From Nocardioides alpinus (lineage in GTDB: Bacteria; Actinomycetota; Actinomycetes; Propionibacteriales; Nocardioidaceae): 64,000 nt of DNA. The stretch is taken from contig NZ_FOKC01000003.1 in the NCBI RefSeq assembly GCF_900112035.1, forward strand, positions 248,001 to 312,000, in the 5' to 3' direction. The notes beneath the pieces were generated by a model that worked only from the letters and a program-made list of their open reading frames with translations, had not been told where the DNA came from and did not search any database. Made by a program: the position numbers and the translations under genes. Shown piece by piece: positions 42,277 to 50,232 of this stretch. Numbering within the stretch: position 1 is the stretch's first letter; the number at the start of each line of letters is the position of its first letter.

Positions 42277-45200
42277 CTAGTTGTTCCTGCCCCGCTTGCC
42301 CGACTTGTTCTTCCTGGGCTTGATGACCTTCACGGTGAGCTGCTCGCTGGTGGACTCCACCAGCGTGCTTCCTCCGTAGGTCACGGTGAGCCTCAGCCGC
42401 TTCCCGGTAGCCTTGGGCAGCTGGATGAAGACCCGGCCGTCCTTCAACGTGCCGGCAATCGACTTGCCGCCGGCGATCGCGACCTCGACGTCGCCCGTGA
42501 CCGGTACGCCGTCAGGCGCCCGGAGGACGACCCTGACCGTGGCGCGCTTGCCCTTCTTCACCGCGCTCGGCGCCCTCACGGTCATCTCCGCGACGACCTT
42601 GTCGACCGACACCTGCAGCTGGGAGGACGACGCCTTGTGGGCGGCGTCTCCGAGGTAGCGCAGGGTGAGCTGGTGCGTGCCGGGCTGCAGGCTCGTGGCC
42701 GGCAGCGCGAGCGCGGCCTGCCCTGCCGCGAGGGTGGCCGAGGCCAGGACCTTGGTCCCGTCGAGCACCTCGACCGTGCCGGTGGCTGCCGCCGGGGAGA
42801 CCCCGACCACGACCGTGCCGACCTTGCCGAAGGTGAACGGCGCCGAGGCGCCCGCCACCGCGGAGGTGAGCAGCCCGTCGCCGGTGCCGCCTCCGCCACC
42901 GCCGCCACCCGTGCCACCCGTGGGCTTCACGGTGAGGGTCACCGTGGCAGGGGCCGAGGTGTCGGTCCCGTCGCTCGCCTCGTAGGTGAACTGGTCCTTG
43001 CCCACGAAGCCCGCGTCGGGCGTGTAGGTGAAGGAGCCGTTGGCGGCCAGGGTGACCTCACCGTTGACCGGCTCGCTCAGGCGCGTCGCGGTGAGGGTGC
43101 CACCGTCCGCGTCCGTGTCGTTGCCGAGCACGCCCGGTGCCGCCAGGGAGAGGGACTCCCCCGACACCGTGCTGAAGGCGTCGTCCGTCGCGACCGGGGC
43201 CACGTTCGGCGGGGTCTCCGCCTGCTCCACGGTCAGCGTGACCGTGGTGGCCGCGGACGACGTGGTGCCGTCGTTGGCCTGGTAGGTGAAGGTGTCGGTC
43301 CCGAAGAAGCCGGTGTCGGGCACGTAGACGAGCGCACCGTCGTCCTCGAGCGTCACCACACCGTTGGCCGGCTGGGTGAGCCCGGTGGCGGTGAGGGTGT
43401 CGTCCTCGGCGTCCGTGTCGTTGGCCAGGACCCCGGGGGCGTCGACGGCGAGCGTCTCGTCCTCCGTCGTGGTGTAGGCGTCGGCGACACCGACCGGTGC
43501 CGCGTTGACCACCTCCTCGGTCTCGAAGAGCTCGACCACGTCGGCAGCGTCCAGCTCGTAGCCGTAGATCCGGAAGTCGTCGACCTGCTCGGTCGGACGC
43601 GGGTCGTTGTAGCTGCCGTTGGCGATGAAGTTGGCGGTGGTGCCGCCCTCTCCGACGTCTCCGATGTCGATCGGGATGTTGTCCCGGGTCACACCGAGCA
43701 CACCGTTGAAGTAGATCTTGCCGGTCGTGCCACCGCCGGTCGGCGACGGCCCCAGCGTCAGGACCACGTGGGTCCACTGGTTGAGCGGCAGGTCGGTCTC
43801 ACCCGGGAGCTGGATCCTCTGGTCGATGCCGTTGTCGACGCGGAGCGTGGCCGCGAAGCCGCGGTCGCCGTTGAGCGTCGACGACTGCAGGAGCAGGTAC
43901 TCCTGGGTGCTCTTGCCGATCTGGAGGTGGGTGGTCCAGTTGGGCAGCGCGGTCGGACGGATCCACGTGGAGACGGTGATCTCCTGGTCCATGCCGGCCG
44001 TGATGTTGTTGGGCAGGTTGACGTGACCGGCGCCGGGCAGGTTGACGCCTGCGCCGAACTTCGCGGTCGGCGTCCATCCGGCGTTGCCCTGGAGCGTGGC
44101 CGCGCCGATGGACGGGTCGGTGCCCGAGTTCGCCGCGGTCGTGCCGGATCCCTCGTCGAACCGGTAGTGCACCGGCACGCCCTCACCGACCGGGGGACGG
44201 TCGACCGTGTGGGTCACGGTCGTGGTGGAGTCCCGCCAACCCTCGGCGGCGAAGAAGCGCACCTCGATCTCGTGCGAACCCGGCGACAGCGACAGCTCGT
44301 CGAACGCCACCGCACCCTCGACCACGGGCTCCTGGCCGCCCTGGCGGGCGCCGTCCACCCAGAGCTCGGCGACACCGGCCGGGTCGGCCCCGGCGGAGTC
44401 GGCGACCGTGGCCGAGACGGTGATCGGCTCACCGAACGGCGACGGGGAGGCCGGCGTGACGTCGACCGTCGTGGTCGTGTCGAGCGCGGTGCCGTCGGCG
44501 TACATCGCTGCCACGTCGGCGCTCGTGAGCGACGAGGTGTAGAGGCGTACGTCGTCCATCAGGCCGTCGAACGACGGGTCCGGGTAGCCGTTGCGGCCCA
44601 GCCAGTTGTTGGCCGTCGGACCGACGTCGGTCATGGTGAGCGTCAGGTTGGTCCGCTGCGCGATCTGCGCACCGTTGAGGTAGAGCGTTCCGGTGGACCC
44701 GGCACGCGTGAACGCGACGTGGTTCCACTGGTTGATCGCGATGTCCTTGGTCGGCGTCGCGTAGATCCGCTCCTGGAGCGTGCTCCCCTTCTTCTTGAAG
44801 GTGGCGGCCAGACCGGTGTTGCCGGCGGCCTGGGTCTGCATCTGGATCTGGAAGAAGCTGCCTGGGTCGCCCAGCCCGTCACCGATGTGGAACAGGTTGA
44901 TCCAGTTGCCCTTGGTGTCCGCGCGGACCCAGAACGACGTGGAGAAGTTGGCCTCTCCCTGGAGCAGGTTGTCCGGCAGGTCGACGGTGTTGGCGTTGGT
45001 GCCGCCCTTCATGTCGAGCGCGCCGCCGTGGATGCCGTCCGGGCTCCAGCCGGTGGTCCCGGTGAGCTGGGCTGCGCCCACGGTGCCGTCGGTCCCGGTG
45101 TTGGCCGCCGAGCTTCCGGTGCCCTCCTCGAACTCGTAGTGGACCGGGACGTCGGAGGCACCCGCATCGCTCGCCACGACGACGAGGTCGTCGAGCACGA

Positions 45201-48200
45201 GGCCCGCTCCCGAGTCACCGGCCGAGATGGTCAGGGGCTGCTGGCGTCCGCCCGCGGTGAAGGTCCCGACATAGGTGCCGAAGGCCGTCGTGGACGACTG
45301 GGTGGTGCCTGCCGACAGGGTCGTCAACAGCTCGTCGCCGACCGTCAGGTCGGCCGTGCCGGGTGCGGTGCCGGCCGTACGGCTGTCGCGGGCGTAGCGC
45401 ACCGACAGGCGGTACTCCTTGCCCGGGTCGAGTCCGGTCAGCGTGCGGGTCAGGTCACCGCCGGTGCCCACGGCCAGGTGATAGCCGGTGAGGCCGAGGC
45501 CACCCATGCCGCCGGCAGCGGCGCGGACCAGCTGGACCTGGCTGTCGACCTCCCACGGGGACATCCGGCCGTTGCCGGGAGCCACGTCGAAGGTGGCGGG
45601 CGGGTTGGCACCCTGCCAGTTGACCGGGAGGCGCGGGTACTCGAACTGGTCGACGACCTGGGGGGCCGGCGAGTCCATCTTCACCTGCGGGTCCATCTGC
45701 ACGATGTTGGCCACCGACGGCGTGCCGTTGCTCCACACGAACACCATGTAGGCGCCGGGAGGTGCGAAGTTGGCGTTGGTCGGCGACGTGATCGTGACCG
45801 TGTTGCCGCTCTGGGTGTAGTTCAGGTCCTGGAAGTTCTGGTCGTTGTTGAAGCCGTGCGTGACCGAACCGTTGCGGACCAGGGTGACCCGGTCGACCGG
45901 GCTGTTCGACGTCACGTTGAACGTGCCGTTGTAGCCGACCTTCTTGGGGACGTTGCTGATCTGCGGACGCGTCGCTGCGACGTCGCCGTCGAACAGGTAG
46001 GCCGGGGAGTAGTACTCCACGTCCGTGTAGTTGTGCGGACCGGGCGCACCGCCGCCGCCGATCATGATGCGACCGTCGGGCAGCAGCAGGGCGATCGAGT
46101 GGTAGAGGCGGGAGTGCTCGTAGGGCACCTTGACCTCGGTCCACTGCTGGCCGCTCGGCTTGGTGGGGTCCCAGATCTCGGCGTTGGTGACGTAGCCACC
46201 GAGGTCGTTGTTCGCGCGCGACCCGCCGGTGACGATGACGTTGCCGTCGGGCATGACCGTCGAGGTGGCCCAGTGGCGGGCGTACTTCATCGGGTCGGTC
46301 GCGGTGACCACCGGGTTGGCGGTGCCACCGGTGATGTCGACGTTGATGCCGGCCCGGGCGCCGGCGGGGCCGCCGCCGTTGGACCAGGTGCCGCCGCCGA
46401 CCTGGAGGATCTTGCCGGGGCGGTACATCGTCGCCGTGGACGTCGCACCGACCGGGTTGCCGAGGCCACCCTGGTTGCCGGTGCCGGCACCGAGGTTCCC
46501 GCGCATCGTGATCGCGCCGTCACCGGACGGGTCGAGCTCGAACATCTGCGTGCCGGTGATGGTGAAGATGTTGCCGTTGGTGGGCGCGACGAAGGCGCGG
46601 GGGTACCACCAGCGGTTCTCGCCGCCGTTGGCGGCGCCTCCGCCGCTGCCGTACGCCTGGACGCTGGTGGCGCCGGTGAGGAGCTTCCACGAGCTGCCCT
46701 GGTCGGGCGCGTAGATCTCCGGCGTCAGCACGCCCGGACCGCCGGGGCCGCCCCGGAGCGCGCCACCCTGCACGACGACGGAGCCGTCGGGCGTGGTGGT
46801 GCCGGTGGGATACCAGCGCGGGTAGTTCATCGGGGCCTCGTTGCGCAGGCCCGAGTTGGTGGAGTAGCTCGTGACGCCGATGGCCGAGTCGTTGGGCGCG
46901 TTGCCGCCGAGGCCGTCGTCACCGCCCACCGTCATGGTCGAGCGGCGGTGGGGCATCTGCACCTGCATGGAGCAGAACAGGTCGGTGTAGGTCGCGTTGG
47001 GGATGACGCCGGAGACCACGTTGGCGACGGTGCGGACCACCGCGGGGTCCCACACGTCGATCTCCATCTGGCCGCCCTGCGTGAGGCAGCTGTTGCCGCT
47101 GTAGTCGTAGGGGGTCTGGTCGGTGCAGCCGGACGTCACCGAGCCGAAGGACTGGACCTTGCCGTCGGAGGTGAGGGCAGCGTTGATCGGGACCAGCGGC
47201 CACGGGGTGACGCCGCTCCAGGAGCCCTGTTGGTCCTTGGCCGGCGGGGAGCAGTCCGCGGGGAGCAGGGCCGCCGAGTAGGCCAGGCCCTTGCGGAACT
47301 GGGCCCGCACGAAGTCGTCGGCCTGGTTGTCGTTGGCGTTGCCGCCGTCGTCGGCCGCGGTCCAGGCCGAGGCGTGGTGCCCCAGCGAGGAGTACCACGA
47401 GCGACCCTGGTCGATGGTCTGGCACCAGGTGACCGGGTGGGTCGTGCCCTCCTCACCGGCACGCGCACCGGCGGCGTACGACGACTCGTCGACCGTCACC
47501 AGGGTGCGCACGTTCTGGGTCGGGTTGACGTCCCACTCGTACCACTCGTCGGTGTAGGAGAGCGGCGAGGTGATGCCCTGGGTCAGCGGGTGGGCAGCGT
47601 CGCTGACGGCGACCGTCCCGCGCTGGCCGCCCGCAGGCTCGGGGTGACCGGTGGAGGCCGCGCCCACGAGACGACGGTAGAAGGGGTTCACGTCGTGCTC
47701 GGTCTGGTCGGGTGACCACGACGTGTAGTGGATGCCGACGAACCCGCCGCCTCCGCGGATGTAGGCCTCGAGCGCCGCGCGCTGCTCGGTGTTGAAGAGC
47801 ACGCCCGCGGTGTGGGCGAAGACCAGGACGTCCTTGGTGGCCAGGTTCTCCGGCGTGAACGCGGCAGCGTTGGTGGTCTCCTGGATGTCGGCGACGGCCT
47901 GGAGCGGGTCACCGGTGGAGTTGTCGAGGCCGTACTCGGCGGCGAGGGAGTTGGACATCTCGCGGACCGTGGCGCGGGTGTTGGCGACCGAGCCGTGCAC
48001 ACCGTCTCCGCTGGAGAACAGCAGGACCCTCAGCACGTCGTCGTCCGCCGCAGCTGCGGCCGCCGGGGCCGCGGGGGCGGCAGTCACGACCGGCGCGGCC
48101 TGCGCGGCGCCGGCGGCGACCAGCGGCAGGGCGACGACCAGGGCGACCGGGACGGCCACCAGGTGCGCCGACGCGCGACGGAGGCGCCGCGACATGCGCC

Positions 48201-48228
48201 GGCGGGCAGATCTGTGGAGCACGTTCAT
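42277..48228 (-). CDS. Secreted giant: ThuA + galactose-oxidase-type copper-radical oxidase + LamG + Ig/cadherin-like repeats
   Basis: A 1983-residue exported protein (signal VAVPVALVVALPLVAAGAAQA). Domains: ThuA-like amidotransferase fold ~65-310; Kelch-type galactose-oxidase domain ~330-770; its C-terminal E-set domain ~775-890; jelly-roll-like domain ~900-1025; LamG ~1030-1245; Ig-like ~1255-1345; LamG ~1353-1560; two cadherin/VCBS-like repeats ~1576-1770; a Gly-rich linker; Ig-like repeats to ~1965; a basic tail. All copper-radical residues are seen: Cys419 (DLFCSMQ) and Tyr473 (RWYPT) for the thioether, Tyr709-His710 (SRLYHSIA), and His791 (VTHGFN). It is therefore probably an active copper oxidase on carbohydrates, held outside the cell by its LamG/Ig modules. 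Promoter and repressor-like inverted repeat lie upstream. Confidence 0.88.
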   Translation of the reverse strand: MNVLHRSARRRMSRRLRRASAHLVAVPVALVVALPLVAAGAAQAAPVVTAAPAAPAAAAAADDDVLRVLLFSSGDGVHGSVANTRATVREMSNSLAAEYGLDNSTGDPLQAVADIQETTNAAAFTPENLATKDVLVFAHTAGVLFNTEQRAALEAYIRGGGGFVGIHYTSWSPDQTEHDVNPFYRRLVGAASTGHPEPAGGQRGTVAVSDAAHPLTQGITSPLSYTDEWYEWDVNPTQNVRTLVTVDESSYAAGARAGEEGTTHPVTWCQTIDQGRSWYSSLGHHASAWTAADDGGNANDNQADDFVRAQFRKGLAYSAALLPADCSPPAKDQQGSWSGVTPWPLVPINAALTSDGKVQSFGSVTSGCTDQTPYDYSGNSCLTQGGQMEIDVWDPAVVRTVANVVSGVIPNATYTDLFCSMQVQMPHRRSTMTVGGDDGLGGNAPNDSAIGVTSYSTNSGLRNEAPMNYPRWYPTGTTTPDGSVVVQGGALRGGPGGPGVLTPEIYAPDQGSSWKLLTGATSVQAYGSGGGAANGGENRWWYPRAFVAPTNGNIFTITGTQMFELDPSGDGAITMRGNLGAGTGNQGGLGNPVGATSTATMYRPGKILQVGGGTWSNGGGPAGARAGINVDITGGTANPVVTATDPMKYARHWATSTVMPDGNVIVTGGSRANNDLGGYVTNAEIWDPTKPSGQQWTEVKVPYEHSRLYHSIALLLPDGRIMIGGGGAPGPHNYTDVEYYSPAYLFDGDVAATRPQISNVPKKVGYNGTFNVTSNSPVDRVTLVRNGSVTHGFNNDQNFQDLNYTQSGNTVTITSPTNANFAPPGAYMVFVWSNGTPSVANIVQMDPQVKMDSPAPQVVDQFEYPRLPVNWQGANPPATFDVAPGNGRMSPWEVDSQVQLVRAAAGGMGGLGLTGYHLAVGTGGDLTRTLTGLDPGKEYRLSVRYARDSRTAGTAPGTADLTVGDELLTTLSAGTTQSSTTAFGTYVGTFTAGGRQQPLTISAGDSGAGLVLDDLVVVASDAGASDVPVHYEFEEGTGSSAANTGTDGTVGAAQLTGTTGWSPDGIHGGALDMKGGTNANTVDLPDNLLQGEANFSTSFWVRADTKGNWINLFHIGDGLGDPGSFFQIQMQTQAAGNTGLAATFKKKGSTLQERIYATPTKDIAINQWNHVAFTRAGSTGTLYLNGAQIAQRTNLTLTMTDVGPTANNWLGRNGYPDPSFDGLMDDVRLYTSSLTSADVAAMYADGTALDTTTTVDVTPASPSPFGEPITVSATVADSAGADPAGVAELWVDGARQGGQEPVVEGAVAFDELSLSPGSHEIEVRFFAAEGWRDSTTTVTHTVDRPPVGEGVPVHYRFDEGSGTTAANSGTDPSIGAATLQGNAGWTPTAKFGAGVNLPGAGHVNLPNNITAGMDQEITVSTWIRPTALPNWTTHLQIGKSTQEYLLLQSSTLNGDRGFAATLRVDNGIDQRIQLPGETDLPLNQWTHVVLTLGPSPTGGGTTGKIYFNGVLGVTRDNIPIDIGDVGEGGTTANFIANGSYNDPRPTEQVDDFRIYGYELDAADVVELFETEEVVNAAPVGVADAYTTTEDETLAVDAPGVLANDTDAEDDTLTATGLTQPANGVVTLEDDGALVYVPDTGFFGTDTFTYQANDGTTSSAATTVTLTVEQAETPPNVAPVATDDAFSTVSGESLSLAAPGVLGNDTDADGGTLTATRLSEPVNGEVTLAANGSFTYTPDAGFVGKDQFTYEASDGTDTSAPATVTLTVKPTGGTGGGGGGGGTGDGLLTSAVAGASAPFTFGKVGTVVVGVSPAAATGTVEVLDGTKVLASATLAAGQAALALPATSLQPGTHQLTLRYLGDAAHKASSSQLQVSVDKVVAEMTVRAPSAVKKGKRATVRVVLRAPDGVPVTGDVEVAIAGGKSIAGTLKDGRVFIQLPKATGKRLRLTVTYGGSTLVESTSEQLTVKVIKPRKNKSGKRGRNN

Positions 48229-48302
48229 CTACGTTTCCCTTGGCTCGACTGGAGAGGAGCTCGGCGGGCGGCGGGTGCGGTCAGCGCTCACGAGATGGGA
48301 CG

Positions 48303-48331
48303 ACGCTATGACGCGCATCACACAGAGTCAA
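48303..48331 (-). promoter_or_regulatory. Promoter of the giant secreted oxidase gene
   Basis: On the minus strand TTGACT and TAGCGT are spaced by 17 bases, a good housekeeping-type promoter, about 75 bases before the start codon. The -35 box lies inside an inverted repeat (next entry), which suggests repression. Confidence 0.55.
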
Positions 48332-48340
48332 GAACTCTGT
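48322..48340. promoter_or_regulatory. Inverted repeat over the -35 box
   Basis: ACAGAGT and ACTCTGT are perfect 7-base arms with CAAGA between. The repeat overlaps the presumed -35 of the giant gene. Probably an operator; the regulator is unknown. Confidence 0.55.
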
Positions 48341-48369
48341 CCAGAATTGTGAACGTCTTTACCTACAGG

Positions 48370-48383
48370 TTCATGTACATGAA
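48370..48383. promoter_or_regulatory. Perfect palindrome at the end of the kdgK terminator
   Basis: TTCATGTACATGAA is a perfect 14-base palindrome in the spacer between the kdgK terminator's T-tract and the giant gene's promoter. It might be a further regulator site for the giant gene. Confidence 0.4.
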
Positions 48384-48434
48384 AAACAGGCCTGGGTGGC
48401 CGATCCCCCGCACGGGGCCGACCACCCAGACCTG
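48382..48434 (-). terminator. Rho-independent terminator of the uronate operon
   Basis: On the minus strand, arms from 48434-48422 and 48399-48387 pair with each other (CTGGGTGG core) and the stem continues inward; the non-Watson-Crick C-A sites of the plus strand become G-U pairs only in minus-strand RNA. A TTTTT tract follows. It lies 35 bases after the kdgK stop. Confidence 0.85.
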
Positions 48435-48469
48435 GCTCTGGGTGACGCTGGCTGGTCCTCGGACCCGGC

Positions 48470-49567
48470 TCAGCGCCGTACGCGCGCGCTCCCACCTCCG
48501 GCGAGGGCGCGCACTTCCGCTGCCGTCGCCATCGAGGTGTCGCCCGGCGTGGTCATCGCCAGCGCACCGTGGGCGGCGCCGAGCTCGAGGCACTGCTGGA
48601 GGGGCTCGCCCTCGAGCAGGCCGTAGACCAGGCCGGAGGCGAACCCGTCTCCCCCGCCGACGCGGTCGAAGATGCCGAGGTGGTCACGTGCCTTCGACGC
48701 GAGCACGCCCGTCTCCGGGGACCACGCGATCGCCTGCCAGTCGTTGTCGCTGGCCGAGTGGACGGTGCGCAGGGTCGTGGCGATCACCTTGAACCACGGC
48801 ATCTTCTCCGCGACCGTGCCGACCATCGCCTCGAAGCTGTCCATGGGCAGCGTGCTGAGGTGCTCGTCGACGTGGGCGACCTCGAAGCCGAGGGCGGCGG
48901 TGAAGTCCTCCTCGTTGCCGATCATCACGTCGACGTGGCCCGCCAGGCGGGTGTTGACGTCGCGGGCGAACTCCGTGCCACCGATCCCGGCCCACAGGCT
49001 GGGGCGGTAGTTGAGGTCGAAGGACACGACGGTCCCGTGCTTCTGCGCAGCTGCCATCGCCTCCTCGGCGACCGCGGCGGCGTTCTCCGACAGGGCGGCG
49101 TAGATGCCGCCGGTGTGCAGCCAGCGGACCCCGCGACGACCGAACAGGTCGTCCCAGTCCACGGTGCCCGGAGCCATCTGGGCGATGGCGGTGTTGGCCC
49201 GGTCGGAGACCCCGACCGCACCGCGCACGCCGTAGCCGCGCTCGGTGAAGTTGAGGCCGTTGCGCACGCTGCGCCCGATGCCGTCGTAGGACTCCCAGCG
49301 GATGAGCGAGGTGTCCACACCCCCCTGCATCACGAGGTTCTCGACGAGGCGGCCGATCTCGTTGTCGGCGAGGGCGGTGACGACGCCGGCGCGCAGGCCG
49401 AAGACCTTGCGCATGCCGCGGGCGACGTTGTACTCACCGCCGCCCTCCCACGCCTCGAACCGGCGGGCGGTGCGGATGCGACCCTCCCCCGGGTCCAGGC
49501 GCAGCATCACCTCCCCGAGCGCGACGATGTCGAGCTCGCACTCCTCGGCCGGACGGGTCTCGATCAT
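48470..49567 (-). CDS. kdgK: 2-keto-3-deoxygluconate kinase (PfkB family)
   Basis: A 365-residue ribokinase-fold kinase predicted to phosphorylate KDG to KDPG. ATG 49567 has AAGGAG and overlaps the eda stop (ATGA). Motifs: ALGEVMLRLDPGEGRI at the start, GGGEYNVARGMRK, SFDLNYRPSLWAG, and the catalytic base GGGDGFASGLVYGLLEG near the end (Asp). Length is longer than most PfkB (about 310) but typical for actinobacterial KdgK-like. The assignment rests on family plus the eda and kdu genes beside it. Confidence 0.9.
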   Translation of the reverse strand: MIETRPAEECELDIVALGEVMLRLDPGEGRIRTARRFEAWEGGGEYNVARGMRKVFGLRAGVVTALADNEIGRLVENLVMQGGVDTSLIRWESYDGIGRSVRNGLNFTERGYGVRGAVGVSDRANTAIAQMAPGTVDWDDLFGRRGVRWLHTGGIYAALSENAAAVAEEAMAAAQKHGTVVSFDLNYRPSLWAGIGGTEFARDVNTRLAGHVDVMIGNEEDFTAALGFEVAHVDEHLSTLPMDSFEAMVGTVAEKMPWFKVIATTLRTVHSASDNDWQAIAWSPETGVLASKARDHLGIFDRVGGGDGFASGLVYGLLEGEPLQQCLELGAAHGALAMTTPGDTSMATAAEVRALAGGGSARVRR

Positions 49568-50232
49568 GCGGGGGCTCCTTCTCGGATCGGGGCGCGTTGC
49601 GAGGTGGACAGGGCGGCGGTGGCGGCACAGCGGGCGGCCACCTCGTCCCACCGACCGGCTGCGAGCAGGTCGGCGGCGACCATCCAGCTGCCGCCGACGG
49701 CGACGACGGACGGGTGGGCCAGGTAGGCGGGGGCGCTGTCGACGGTGATGCCGCCGGTGGGCATGAAGCGCACCTGCGGGAACGCGGCGGCGAGCGCCTT
49801 GATCGTGGGCAGGCCCCCGTTGGCCTCGGCCGGGAAGAACTTCACGGTGTCGAGGCCGAGGTCGAGCGCCTGCATGATCTCGGTCGGGGTGCTGATGCCC
49901 GGGATCACCGGCACGCCGGCCTCCTGGCAGCGTCGTACGACGACCGCGCTGAGGCCCGGCGACACGATGAACCTGGCACCCGCGTCGAGCGCCTCGTCGA
50001 CCTGGCGCTCGGTGAGCACGGTCCCGGCACCGACGACCAGGTCGTCGCGCCGGGCGAGCTGCCGCAGGACTGCCGCGGCCTCCGGGGTCCGGAAGGTCGC
50101 CTCCGCGACCGGCAGGCCGCCCTCCACGAGGGCGGCCCCCAGCGCATCGGCCCGGGCGGGGTCGTCCAGGACGACCACCGGGACGACCCGGTGCCCGTCC
50201 AGCACGTCGACGGGGTCGAGGTGGGGGCTCAC
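49564..50232 (-). CDS. eda: KDPG aldolase
   Basis: A 222-residue class I aldolase that cleaves 2-keto-3-deoxy-6-phosphogluconate to pyruvate and glyceraldehyde-3-phosphate. Schiff-base Lys is in DTVKFFPAEANGG; VAEATFRTPEAA carries the Glu; FMPTGGITVDSAPAYLA binds phosphate. GTG start at 50232 overlaps the aldehyde dehydrogenase stop (GTGA). Coupled by overlap to kdgK. Confidence 0.93.
   Translation of the reverse strand: MSPHLDPVDVLDGHRVVPVVVLDDPARADALGAALVEGGLPVAEATFRTPEAAAVLRQLARRDDLVVGAGTVLTERQVDEALDAGARFIVSPGLSAVVVRRCQEAGVPVIPGISTPTEIMQALDLGLDTVKFFPAEANGGLPTIKALAAAFPQVRFMPTGGITVDSAPAYLAHPSVVAVGGSWMVAADLLAAGRWDEVAARCAATAALSTSQRAPIREGAPA

Noticed and set aside
42637..47715. A 1692-codon open frame on the plus strand opposite the giant oxidase gene
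   Set aside because: It is an antisense shadow typical of GC-rich DNA; its translation is Val/Arg/Gly-rich without domains, while the minus strand has clear domains and active-site residues.
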